Positions 50,474 through 58,919 of a stretch of 64,000 nt of DNA are shown piece by piece (within the stretch, counting starts at the first letter, position 1; each line of letters starts with the position of its first letter). The stretch covers positions 62,001 through 126,000 of the forward strand of contig CAKOSP010000004.1 of assembly GCA_934102335.1 (NCBI GenBank), written 5' to 3'. Under the pieces are notes generated by a model. The model was not told the DNA's origin. It searched no databases and was given only the letters and a program-made list of their open reading frames with translations. The stretch comes from an uncultured Bacilli bacterium. GTDB taxonomy: Bacteria > Bacillota_I > Bacilli_A > RF39 > UBA660. A program made the position numbers and the translations under genes.

Positions 50474-50493
50474 AGACCTATAGGTCTTTTTTT
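50472..50493 (+). terminator. Terminator of the exported protein gene
   Basis: Stem AAAGACC / GGTCTTT with loop TATA and a T-run, overlapping the stop codon. Confidence 0.88.
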
Positions 50494-50540
50494 GTTGCCT
50501 TCTTTGTGTTATAATATTTTTGACTTTTAAGGAGGTATAT

Positions 50541-50981
50541 ATGAAAGTAATATTACTTCAAGATGTAAAAGGACAAGGAAAAAAAGATCAAATTATTAAA
50601 GTTAGTGATGGATATGCAAATAATTTTTTGATTAAACGTGGTTTAGCTGTTTTATATACTAAACGTAGTAATGAAATTTTAGAAAAATCTTTAGATGAAA
50701 AAAAACAAGAAGAATTAGAGATTATTTCGAAATGCAATTTAATAAAGGATAAACTAGAAAATAAAGAGTTATTATTTAAAGTAAGTACTGGAAAACAAGA
50801 TAAGGTGTTTGGAACAATTTCTACTAAACAAATAAGTGAAAAGTTAAAAGATATGGGTTATTCCATTGATAAAAAATGTATTAGAATAAATGGAGTAATA
50901 GATTCTTTAGGAACTCATAATGTTACTCTAGAATTACATAAAAAGGTTAAGTTTAATATAAAAGTAGTATTAGTAAAGTAG
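50541..50981 (+). CDS. rplI: Ribosomal protein L9
   Basis: 50S protein, 146 residues. MKVILLQDVKGQGKKDQIIKVSDGYANNFLIKRGLA N-domain, a long central helix (about 45-75) and the C-domain KQDKVFGTISTKQISEKLK near 95. The ATG at 50541 follows AAGGAGGT. Directly before dnaC, as in B. subtilis; gdpP, which precedes rplI there, is absent. A TATAAT lies at 50510-50515. Confidence 0.96.
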   Translation: MKVILLQDVKGQGKKDQIIKVSDGYANNFLIKRGLAVLYTKRSNEILEKSLDEKKQEELEIISKCNLIKDKLENKELLFKVSTGKQDKVFGTISTKQISEKLKDMGYSIDKKCIRINGVIDSLGTHNVTLELHKKVKFNIKVVLVK

Positions 50982-50990
50982 GTGATTTTT

Positions 50991-52328
50991 ATGGCAAGAG
51001 CTATGCCAAATAATTTAGAAGCAGAAATGAGTGTTTTAGGTTGTGCTTTTTTGGGGGGCAATCTTGTTGATAAAATCGTTGAAGAAATGCACGCTGAGAT
51101 GTTTTTTGACGAAAGAAATAAGGTGTTATTTAATGCTATTGTACAGCTGCATAATGAAAAAAATCCTGTTGATATAACTACAATAAAAAATGAATTAGAT
51201 AAAGTTAAAAAATTAAATATTGTAGGTCTTGATTATTTAACTGATGTTATTGATAGTGTAGCAATAAGTAGTAATCTTGATTATTATATAAGTATTGTTA
51301 AAGAAAATGCTTTGCGTAGAAATTTAATTGAGACTGCAACTGATATTGTTTCTAAAGCTTATGATGAAGATAATTTAAATGTTTTACTTGATAATTCTGA
51401 ACAGGAAATTTTAAATGTTGTAAGAAATAGATCTACAGGTGATTTTCTTTCAATTAAAGATGTATTAAGAAGTGCTCAAGAAAAATTAGAAGAATTAGCT
51501 AAAACTAAAAAGGTGGTTACAGGTTTAGAAACAGGATTTTATGATTTTGATAAAATTACTACTGGTTTTCAACCTGGTGAAATGATTATTTTAGCTGCTC
51601 GTCCAGGTATGGGAAAAACTGCTCTTGCTTTAAATATGGCAACTTACGCTGCCTCAACGACTAAAAAGGCTATTGCTATGTTTTGCTTAGAAATGCCTGC
51701 GGATATGTTAGTTAATAGAATGATTGCCTCAGTTGGGGGAATAGATTCTTATAAATTACAAACTGGTCAAATGCAAGATAATGATTGGAAAAAATATAAT
51801 GAAGCTATGAGTCAACTTGCTGATACTAATATGTACATAGAAGATAATTCTGGTGTAACAGTTTCGGAAATTAGAGCCAAATGTCGTAGACTTGCTTCTA
51901 GTGAAGAAGGATTGGGCATGGTGGTAATAGATTATTTACAACTTGTTTCTACTGGTAATCGAAGAGTTGAATCAAGACAAGTTGAGGTATCAGAGATTTC
52001 TCGTAGTTTAAAAACTATGGCGTTGGAGCTTGGGGTTCCAGTTATAGCCTTATCTCAATTATCAAGAAGTGCTGAAAAAAGAGAGAATAATCAACCAATG
52101 TTAGCAGATTTACGTGAGTCCGGATCTTTGGAACAAGATGCTGATATAGTACTTTTTATAAATCGTAAGGATTATTATGAAAAAAAGGATGTTAATCAAA
52201 AAATTGTTCCTGCAGAGCTTGTTATAGCCAAACATAGAAAAGGTGGTTTAGGTACAGTTGATTTATTATTTGAACTTAATAAATTAACATTTAAAAATAT
52301 ATTGAAAACTCAGAAAGAGGAAGGTTAA
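50991..52328 (+). CDS. dnaC: Replicative DNA helicase (DnaB family)
   Basis: Hexameric helicase, 445 residues, named dnaC in B. subtilis and dnaB in E. coli. N-terminal DnaB domain (PNNLEAEMSVLGCAF start), then RecA-like domain with Walker A ARPGMGKTALALN near 204, VVIDYLQLVSTG near 310 and the LRESGSLEQDADIVLFINR motif near 370. The ATG at 50991 has AGGTGAT upstream. It overlaps the next gene by one base. Confidence 0.97.
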   Translation: MARAMPNNLEAEMSVLGCAFLGGNLVDKIVEEMHAEMFFDERNKVLFNAIVQLHNEKNPVDITTIKNELDKVKKLNIVGLDYLTDVIDSVAISSNLDYYISIVKENALRRNLIETATDIVSKAYDEDNLNVLLDNSEQEILNVVRNRSTGDFLSIKDVLRSAQEKLEELAKTKKVVTGLETGFYDFDKITTGFQPGEMIILAARPGMGKTALALNMATYAASTTKKAIAMFCLEMPADMLVNRMIASVGGIDSYKLQTGQMQDNDWKKYNEAMSQLADTNMYIEDNSGVTVSEIRAKCRRLASSEEGLGMVVIDYLQLVSTGNRRVESRQVEVSEISRSLKTMALELGVPVIALSQLSRSAEKRENNQPMLADLRESGSLEQDADIVLFINRKDYYEKKDVNQKIVPAELVIAKHRKGGLGTVDLLFELNKLTFKNILKTQKEEG

Positions 52329-53812
52329 TGAAAGCTAAGCAAATCATTATTACGTTGTTAATTTGTAGTATTTCTTTAATGGTTTTTGTATCAGAGAAAT
52401 TATATTTTGTGTCTAACAAAACTGCAAATTCATATTATAAAGTATATTTAAAAGGTAAGGAAATCGGGTTAATTGAATCAAAAGATGAATTATATGATTT
52501 AATTAATACTGAACAAGAAAATATAAGAAATACTTATAATATTGATACAGTATATCCACCATCAGATTTTGAATTAGTTCAAACAAATACTTTTAGTCAA
52601 GATTTATCAACTGCATCAGCAATATACAAAAAAATTGAAAACGCTGATAATTTCACAATAAAAGGCTATATTATTTCATTAAAAAATGATGAAGAAACTA
52701 AAGAAATTTACGTCATAGATAAGACTATTTTTGAAAATGCCTTAAAAAATTTTGTTCATGCTTTTGTAGATGAGGAAACTTATCAAGATTATATAAATAA
52801 TACCCAAGATGAGATAATTGATGTTGGATCAATAATAGATAAGATGTATTTTAAAGAATCTATTTCAATAAAAGAAGGATATATTAGTGTAAGTGATAAA
52901 ATATTTACTGATGAAAAAGAATTAAGTCAATATTTGTTATTTGGTGAAAATGCTGATATTAATGAATACACAGTTAAACTTGGTGATACTTTAGAAAGTA
53001 TTGCTGAGGATAACAAGTTAAATGTTCAAGAACTGTTGATATCTAATCCCGAGTATAGAGATGAAAATGCTATATTAGCGATTGGCGATAAAATGAATGT
53101 TACTTATTTAAATCCAGTTTTAAACTTGGTTCAAGAAATTCATAAAGTTGAAGACGTTGAAGCTGTAATGGAAACAAAGGTCGAATACGATAATACTAAG
53201 CCGTACAGTTATTCTGAGATTACTACACCTGGTGTTACAGGTATTACAAGATTAACACAGGAGTATCAAGTTGTTAATGGTGAATCAAGTAATGAAGTTA
53301 AGATTACTAACAAAGTTACAATTCGTGAAGCGGTAACACAGGTTACTACTAAAGGTAGAAAGTCATATTATACACCAAATATTACGGGAACTTATGTTGA
53401 TAATGGTCAAGAGTGGGGATGGCCAACAAATTCTCCATATATTATATCTAGTCAGTTCTCATGGCGTTGGGGAAAACACCATGATGGATTAGATATAACT
53501 GGTACTGGTGAAGGATCCCCTATATATGCGGCAGGCAGTGGTACTGTTATACAAGCCGGATGGGGTGGTCAAGCGCTTTCTGAGGCTGGCGTAAACGTAA
53601 TTATTCAACACGATAATGATATATATACTTTATATGCGCATATGAGATCAACTTCCGTAAGAGTTGGTCAAACAGTTACCAAAGGCCAAGTAATTGGTAC
53701 TATGGGTCATACTGGTTATGCTTTTGGTACTCACTTACATTTTAGTGCATCAAAAGGTAATCCATATAGAGGAAGTTATGCATTTTTTAATCCTTTGAAT
53801 CTATATAAATAA
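52328..53812 (+). CDS. LysM-G5-M23 peptidoglycan endopeptidase
   Basis: 494 residues with an N-terminal signal/anchor segment (about 6-25). Then a poorly conserved region, a LysM module (EYTVKLGDTLESIAEDNKLN, near 218-262), a G5 domain (about 285-350, with KITNKVTIREAVTQVTTKGRK) and a C-terminal M23/LytM metallopeptidase. Zinc and catalytic residues: HHDGLDI near 383, and HLHFS near 478. Such proteins cut peptide cross-links in peptidoglycan during growth, division or sporulation. It is placed between dnaC and walJ, close to where B. subtilis has the walRK region. The cleavage site is not shown by sequence. Confidence 0.9.
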   Translation: MKAKQIIITLLICSISLMVFVSEKLYFVSNKTANSYYKVYLKGKEIGLIESKDELYDLINTEQENIRNTYNIDTVYPPSDFELVQTNTFSQDLSTASAIYKKIENADNFTIKGYIISLKNDEETKEIYVIDKTIFENALKNFVHAFVDEETYQDYINNTQDEIIDVGSIIDKMYFKESISIKEGYISVSDKIFTDEKELSQYLLFGENADINEYTVKLGDTLESIAEDNKLNVQELLISNPEYRDENAILAIGDKMNVTYLNPVLNLVQEIHKVEDVEAVMETKVEYDNTKPYSYSEITTPGVTGITRLTQEYQVVNGESSNEVKITNKVTIREAVTQVTTKGRKSYYTPNITGTYVDNGQEWGWPTNSPYIISSQFSWRWGKHHDGLDITGTGEGSPIYAAGSGTVIQAGWGGQALSEAGVNVIIQHDNDIYTLYAHMRSTSVRVGQTVTKGQVIGTMGHTGYAFGTHLHFSASKGNPYRGSYAFFNPLNLYK

Positions 53813-53822
53813 AAGGAGTATT

Positions 53823-54587
53823 ATGGAAGTATGTAATTTATCAAGTGGCTCTAAGGGAAATGCTACTTATGTTAAAGCTGGAAATTCTAATATTTTATTG
53901 GATTGTGGTAGAAATATAAAATATTTAGAAGAAAAATTAAATGAAATTGATGTTAATATTAAAGATATTGATTATATTGTTATTAGTCATACTCATTCTG
54001 ATCATATAGCTTCTTTAAAACAAGTATTAAAAAAAAGTCATGCTGCGCTATGTGTTCCAGAAAAAATGTTTTATGAAATGGCAAATTTAAAAGACTATAA
54101 TCACGTGTTAGTTTTAGAAGATGAGTATTCTTCTGATGATTTTAAAATAAAATCTATTAAATCAAGCCATGATGCAGTTGATTCTAGAAATTTTATTATA
54201 GATGATTTTCATTCAAAAATGGCTTATATAACTGATACAGGTTATGTAAATCAAAAAAACTTTAAATATTTAACTAATCTCGATTTATATTTGTTTGAAA
54301 GCAATCATGATATAGAAATGTTAGAAAACGGTCCGTATCCTAAATGGCTTAAAGCTAGAGTAAAAAGTGATTCTGGCCACCTTTCAAATAATGCTGCAGG
54401 TTTTTATTTAGCTAAATTAATTGGACCTAATACAAAAAAAGTTTTATTAATACATTTATCTGAAACTAATAATTGTCCAGATAAAGCATTAGAAACAGTA
54501 TACTCTATATTAAAAGAATATGAGATTAATTTTAATAAGGTATCTTGTGCTATGCAGGATGAAAGAAGTGAAGTTATAGCTTTATGA
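53823..54587 (+). CDS. walJ: Metallo-beta-lactamase-fold protein WalJ (YycJ)
   Basis: 254 residues. Metal motif HTHSDH near 56-61 with SSHDAVDSRNF near 117, ITDTGY near 138 and DSGHLSNNAAG near 180; begins with the family's CNLSSGSKGNATYV. Homologues are nucleases implicated in replication/repair and are linked to cell-wall homeostasis through their location with walRK, which is absent here. AAAGGAG precedes the ATG. Ends overlapping rlmH (ATGA). Confidence 0.92.
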   Translation: MEVCNLSSGSKGNATYVKAGNSNILLDCGRNIKYLEEKLNEIDVNIKDIDYIVISHTHSDHIASLKQVLKKSHAALCVPEKMFYEMANLKDYNHVLVLEDEYSSDDFKIKSIKSSHDAVDSRNFIIDDFHSKMAYITDTGYVNQKNFKYLTNLDLYLFESNHDIEMLENGPYPKWLKARVKSDSGHLSNNAAGFYLAKLIGPNTKKVLLIHLSETNNCPDKALETVYSILKEYEINFNKVSCAMQDERSEVIAL

Positions 54588-55021
54588 TAAAAATAATATG
54601 TTTTGGTAAAATAAAAGAAAAATATTTAGAAGAATTAATTTTTGATTATAAGAAAAGAATTTCAAAGTATCATAAAATTGAAATTATTGAACTTAAAGAT
54701 AACATTGATCAAAAAAAGGAAACAGTTGAATTAAAAAATATCTTAAAGCTTTCTGATTATTTAATAGTTTTAGATATTAATGGTAAAGAATACGACAGCA
54801 AAGAATTTGCTAGTCATTTGGATAATTTGTTTTTAAAAAACGGAACTATAACTTTTATTATTGGTAGTTCTGTAGGAATTGATGATTCTATAAAATCTAT
54901 GTGCAACGAAGCAATTTCATTTTCAAAATTAACCTTGCCACACGGATTATTTAGGGGCGTTTTACTGGAGCAAATATATAGAGCATTTAAAATTAATAAT
55001 AATGAAAATTATCATAAATAG
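54584..55021 (+). CDS. rlmH: 23S rRNA pseudouridine-1915 N3-methyltransferase RlmH
   Basis: SPOUT methyltransferase, 145 residues (159 in B. subtilis). IKIICFGKIKEKYLEELIFDYKKRI start, knot region LIVLDINGKEYDS and ITFIIGSSVGID, and the C-terminal LTLPHGLFRGVLLEQIYRAFKI motif that binds SAM. The ending NNENYHK matches the family's NxPYHK with E for P. walJ and rlmH are near neighbours in B. subtilis. Confidence 0.95.
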   Translation: MIKIICFGKIKEKYLEELIFDYKKRISKYHKIEIIELKDNIDQKKETVELKNILKLSDYLIVLDINGKEYDSKEFASHLDNLFLKNGTITFIIGSSVGIDDSIKSMCNEAISFSKLTLPHGLFRGVLLEQIYRAFKINNNENYHK

Positions 55022-55030
55022 GAGGCAATT

Positions 55031-55690
55031 ATGATTGGGAATGATTGGGACGAAAAACTAAAGATTGTTGAAAATAGTGAAGGTTTTAAAAAATTTTTAA
55101 GTATTGTTGATAATGAATATAAAACAAAAACAATTTTTCCTCCAAGAGATTATGTTTTTAATGCTTTAAAATTGACTCCATATAATAATGTGAAAGTTGT
55201 TATTGTGGGCCAAGATCCATATCATGGTGTTGGTGAAGCACATGGTTTATCTTTCTCTGTTCAAAAGGGAATAAAAATACCTCCTTCTTTACAAAATATT
55301 TATAAAGAATTAAATGACGATTTGAAAATACCACCAAAAGGTAATGGAGATTTAACAAATTGGACAAAAGAAGGTGTTTTACTTTTAAATGCTGTATTAA
55401 CCGTTGAAAAGGATAAAGCGGCTTCTCATAGAAATTTGGGCTGGGAATTATTTACAGACTATATTATTAAGTTAGTTAATGCTAAAGATACTCCAGTAGT
55501 GTTTATTTTATGGGGAAATTTTGCAAAAGAAAAAAAGAAGTTAATAACAAATTCTAAACATTTGGTATTAACTTCTCCTCATCCATCTCCATTTTCGGCT
55601 TATTCTGGATTTTTTGGTTCTAAACCATTTTCTAAAACAAATGAATTTTTAGTCAAAACTGGTCAAAAACCAATTGATTGGTCATTATAA
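55031..55690 (+). CDS. ung: Uracil-DNA glycosylase
   Basis: Removes uracil from DNA. 219 residues. Water-activating loop GQDPYHG with catalytic Asp near 64; VLLLNAVLTV near 118 and the Leu-loop HPSPFSAYSGFFG near 185 with catalytic His. AGGAGGC precedes the ATG. Its stop overlaps the convergent LemA gene by 6 bases. Confidence 0.97.
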   Translation: MIGNDWDEKLKIVENSEGFKKFLSIVDNEYKTKTIFPPRDYVFNALKLTPYNNVKVVIVGQDPYHGVGEAHGLSFSVQKGIKIPPSLQNIYKELNDDLKIPPKGNGDLTNWTKEGVLLLNAVLTVEKDKAASHRNLGWELFTDYIIKLVNAKDTPVVFILWGNFAKEKKKLITNSKHLVLTSPHPSPFSAYSGFFGSKPFSKTNEFLVKTGQKPIDWSL

Positions 55691-56224
55691 TTTAAAATCA
55701 TCAATTACAGCGTCTTGCATATTTTTACCATCAAAGTATGGTTGTATTTTGTATCTATGAATTTTAGCTACAATATTTGATGGGAATTTTCTAACAATGC
55801 TGTTTAACTCAGTATTGTTTTTATTATAATAATTTTTACCTGATTCTAGCTCTAAATCTATTTTTTCCACATCTTTTAAAAGGTCTTTTGTTACTTTATT
55901 ATCTAATTCCTTATTATCAGAAATTAATTCTTTAATAGTGTTCATTGCAGTTATTAATTTTCTGTCCAAGTCAAAATTACTTATTTTTTTATCTTTTAAA
56001 TCAATGTATTCTTTTAAATAATCTCTTTTATTAACAACTTTTTTAATTTCAATATTTAGTTCGCAAATCTTATCATATTTTTTTCTCAGATTATCATCAA
56101 TTATGCTTTCTGCTCTTTCTATTCTAGTTTTATAGTAACTTAGCTTATTATAAAAAATTGCGTATACTAGGCCAATTGCTGCGGCTATTAAAAACAAAAT
56201 TAAAAATATATCTAATATTTTCAT
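55685..56224 (-). CDS. LemA family protein
   Basis: 179 residues: one N-terminal membrane segment (residues about 5-24), a short YNKLSYYKTRIERAES motif typical of LemA, then long helices, ending in a YYNKNNTELNSIVRKFPSNIVAKI box. Most of the protein would be a helical bundle anchored to the membrane. Function unknown in general. GGTGAT lies before the start on this strand. Confidence 0.85.
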   Translation of the reverse strand: MKILDIFLILFLIAAAIGLVYAIFYNKLSYYKTRIERAESIIDDNLRKKYDKICELNIEIKKVVNKRDYLKEYIDLKDKKISNFDLDRKLITAMNTIKELISDNKELDNKVTKDLLKDVEKIDLELESGKNYYNKNNTELNSIVRKFPSNIVAKIHRYKIQPYFDGKNMQDAVIDDFKL

Positions 56225-56319
56225 ATTATCACCATATTAAGTATATCATGAATTTTAATTTTATCATATGTAATCTTTTATTTTTCATAATAATTGTTTA
56301 TAATAATAATGTGAGATTT

Positions 56320-57492
56320 ATGAAAAAAGATAGATTTATTATTGCGGTGTTTTTAGTTATAATTTTTGGCGTTTTTGTTTTATATCCAGTTAAATATTTA
56401 CTTATTAAAACTGATAAAATTAGTTTTAATTCGTCTGATAATTGGAAAACGTATGAAAAAAGTGGTAATTTAATTAAGGATAAAGTTATGGCATTAGAGA
56501 CTGCCATCGATAATAGAACAACTAATTATTTTCCTTTATACGAGAAAATTACAAGTGGTTTTTATAACTTTAATATTAAATTAGATTCTTTATTTTCAAG
56601 CAAAGTTTATATTAAATCTAATTCTGATGGAGAAAATTTATTTTATGATAATCAAAATAATTTTTATTTTCTTTTAAATAATCTTTCATCTGAACAGCTT
56701 AATAATAGACTTAAAAATCAAATATCTTTTTATAATGATATTAATACTAAGTATTCTGACATTAATTTATATATTTACTTACCTTTGAGATATGAAGTTA
56801 CTAATTTATCTGATATACACAATTTAAATAACTATGTTGTAACTTTTAAAAATAGTTTAAATAAGAATATTAAGGTTTCTTCTTTGGATTCATTGGATTT
56901 ATCTCAGTACTTAACATACTTTTATAAGACTGATCATCATTATAATTCCGTTGGGGCATTAAAGGCTTATAATGATATTGTAACCATGATGGATATAAAT
57001 AACATTAAAACAATTCCATTTAAGTGCATTTATACGCCATATTATGGTTCACTTGCTAAAACGGCATTGAATAAAAATGTAAGTGATAATTTGTTAGATT
57101 TAGATTATCAAAATGACGTTGAATTTAATCAAAATGATGATAAATTTAAAACTAGAAAAATAGTTAAAAAAACAAATCCTTTTTATGATTATTATATATC
57201 TTATTATAATGGTCAGTATGATGAAATTAAATATAAAAGTGATGTTAAAAATAATAAAAATATTTTAATTATTTCTGATTCTTTATCTTGGCAAATTGAT
57301 TATATTATAGCTGAAAATTTTGAAAATACATATGTTATTAACTTAAGATATGGAAAGTGGAAAAATCAAAAGTTATATTTACAAGAATACTTAAGCGAAC
57401 ATAACATTACTGATATTTTATTCTTACAAGAAGCTGAACAACAAATGTTTGACTTATATAATCATAATATATCTGATAGGGTGGTGAGATAA
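56320..57492 (+). CDS. AlgX/DHHW-type SGNH-fold protein, partner of the downstream MBOAT
   Basis: 390 residues with one N-terminal membrane segment (about 6-27) and an extracytoplasmic SGNH-like domain. Catalytic-type motifs: DHH (D205-H207, DHHYNSVGA, the DHHW motif) and SDS near 319-321 (IISDSLSW). AlgX/AlgJ-like proteins transfer acetyl groups received from an MBOAT partner to surface polysaccharides. The stop touches the MBOAT start (ATG overlap), which supports joint action. The ATG at 56320 is chosen; a long in-frame extension upstream overlaps lemA and lacks support. Acceptor is unknown. Confidence 0.82.
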   Translation: MKKDRFIIAVFLVIIFGVFVLYPVKYLLIKTDKISFNSSDNWKTYEKSGNLIKDKVMALETAIDNRTTNYFPLYEKITSGFYNFNIKLDSLFSSKVYIKSNSDGENLFYDNQNNFYFLLNNLSSEQLNNRLKNQISFYNDINTKYSDINLYIYLPLRYEVTNLSDIHNLNNYVVTFKNSLNKNIKVSSLDSLDLSQYLTYFYKTDHHYNSVGALKAYNDIVTMMDINNIKTIPFKCIYTPYYGSLAKTALNKNVSDNLLDLDYQNDVEFNQNDDKFKTRKIVKKTNPFYDYYISYYNGQYDEIKYKSDVKNNKNILIISDSLSWQIDYIIAENFENTYVINLRYGKWKNQKLYLQEYLSEHNITDILFLQEAEQQMFDLYNHNISDRVVR

Positions 57493-58862
57493 TGGTTTTT
57501 TCTTCAACTACATTCTTGTTTCTATTTTTTCCTTTATTTTTAATTTGTTATTTTATACCTAAAAAAACTAAAATAAGAAATATTGTATTACTAGTATTTT
57601 CTCTTTTGTTTTATGCTTGGGGTGAACCAATTTATATTTTTTTAATACTATTTTCTATAATTGTCAATTATTATTTAACAATTATAATGGATAGAAAAAA
57701 TTCAAAATTGATGTTATGGCTAATTGTTATATTTGATTTAGGCATGCTTTTTGTGTTTAAGTATTCAAATTTTTTAATAGATATAGTAAATGGATTAGCA
57801 AATTTAAATATCAATCATGTTAATATTGTATTACCTATAGGTATTAGTTTTTATACTTTTCAAATGTTATCTTATGTTATTGACGTATATAGGAAAGATG
57901 TTAAAGTTCAAAAAAAATTATCGTATTTAGCTTGTTACATTGTGGCTTTTCCACAGCTTATTGCTGGGCCAATTGTAAGATATATTACAATTGAAAAAGA
58001 ACTTAACAATAGAAAAACAACTTGGGAAGGGTTTGCCAAAGGAATTAGACGTTTTATAATTGGTATATCAAAAAAGGTTTTGATAGCGAATAATGTTGCA
58101 TTTATAGCTGATCAAATATTTAATCAATCTGCAACCACATTTGGTTTTATTGGAGCTTTTGTAGGAATGATAGCATATACTTTACAAATATATTTCGATT
58201 TTTCTGGATATAGTGATATGGCTATAGGTATGGGATATATGTTAGGATTTACTTATGATGAAAACTTTAATAAGCCTTATTTAGCTAATTCTGTTACTGA
58301 TTTTTGGAGAAGATGGCATATATCTTTATCAACTTTCTTTAGAGATTATGTTTATATTCCTTTAGGAGGAAATAGAGTATCAGTAATAAAACATATTAGA
58401 AATATTTTAATAGTTTGGACGCTAACTGGTCTTTGGCATGGTGCTTCTTTTAACTTCATTTTATGGGGATTATATTATGCTTTGTTTTTGTTAATAGAAA
58501 AATATCTGTTAAAAAATTTATTGGATAAAACTCCTAATATATTAAGACATATTATAACTTTAATAATTATTAATATTGGTTGGGTTATTTTTAGATTTAC
58601 TGACATGAATGAAATGTTTAATGTTTTTCAAGCTTTAGTAGGTAAATTTGGCTTGGGAAATTTAAAGGATTTATACTTTACTGGTATCTTATCTATTAGA
58701 TTTATTTTGGCTTTTGTTGTGGGAATAATTGTGTCTTTAGTTCCTTTTAAATTCGAAAAATCTAATAAATTTTTAGATATTATTTTAATGATTTTATTTA
58801 TATTATCAATAATCTTTATTTTAGTGGGAAGCTATAATCCATTCATATATTATAGATTTTAA
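57492..58862 (+). CDS. MBOAT family O-acyltransferase (AlgI-like)
   Basis: 456 residues, about ten membrane segments. The MBOAT histidine is H316 in GLWHGASFNFILWG, with DFWRRWHISLSTFFRDYVYIPLGG near 272 and FSGYSDMAIGMGYMLGF near 236, typical of AlgI/DltB-type enzymes that pass acyl groups across the membrane. Paired with the upstream SGNH protein, the two likely O-acetylate a cell-surface glycan or teichoic acid. DltB is less likely, because no dltA/C/D is beside it. The start overlaps the upstream stop by one base. Confidence 0.9.
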   Translation: MVFSSTTFLFLFFPLFLICYFIPKKTKIRNIVLLVFSLLFYAWGEPIYIFLILFSIIVNYYLTIIMDRKNSKLMLWLIVIFDLGMLFVFKYSNFLIDIVNGLANLNINHVNIVLPIGISFYTFQMLSYVIDVYRKDVKVQKKLSYLACYIVAFPQLIAGPIVRYITIEKELNNRKTTWEGFAKGIRRFIIGISKKVLIANNVAFIADQIFNQSATTFGFIGAFVGMIAYTLQIYFDFSGYSDMAIGMGYMLGFTYDENFNKPYLANSVTDFWRRWHISLSTFFRDYVYIPLGGNRVSVIKHIRNILIVWTLTGLWHGASFNFILWGLYYALFLLIEKYLLKNLLDKTPNILRHIITLIIINIGWVIFRFTDMNEMFNVFQALVGKFGLGNLKDLYFTGILSIRFILAFVVGIIVSLVPFKFEKSNKFLDIILMILFILSIIFILVGSYNPFIYYRF

Positions 58863-58864
58863 TG

Positions 58865-58884
58865 TGTTGATAACTTGTTAATAA
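58865..58884. promoter_or_regulatory. Isolated copy of the paired DnaA-box-like repeat
   Basis: TGTTGATAACTTGTTAATAA is identical over all 20 bases to the copy beside parS site 1 (5066-5085). It lies three bases after the MBOAT stop and overlaps the -35 box of the femX-like promoter. Confidence 0.45.
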
Positions 58885-58903
58885 AACATTACTTTGGTAA
58901 AAT
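58875..58903 (+). promoter_or_regulatory. Promoter of the tandem FemX-like genes
   Basis: TTGTTA, 17 bases, TAAAAT, 17 bases before the ATG at 58920. The -35 lies inside the DnaA-box-like repeat. Confidence 0.65.
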
Positions 58904-58919
58904 GATAAAGGAGAATATA

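Noticed and set aside
56158..56319. N-terminal extension of the AlgX-like protein
   Set aside because: The extension runs over the LemA gene start, lacks a ribosome site, and family members begin near the membrane helix; ATG 56320 is used.
58875..58919. TTG at 58875 as a start of the first FemX-like gene
   Set aside because: It overlaps the -35 and -10 boxes; ATG 58920 has AAAGGAG upstream.
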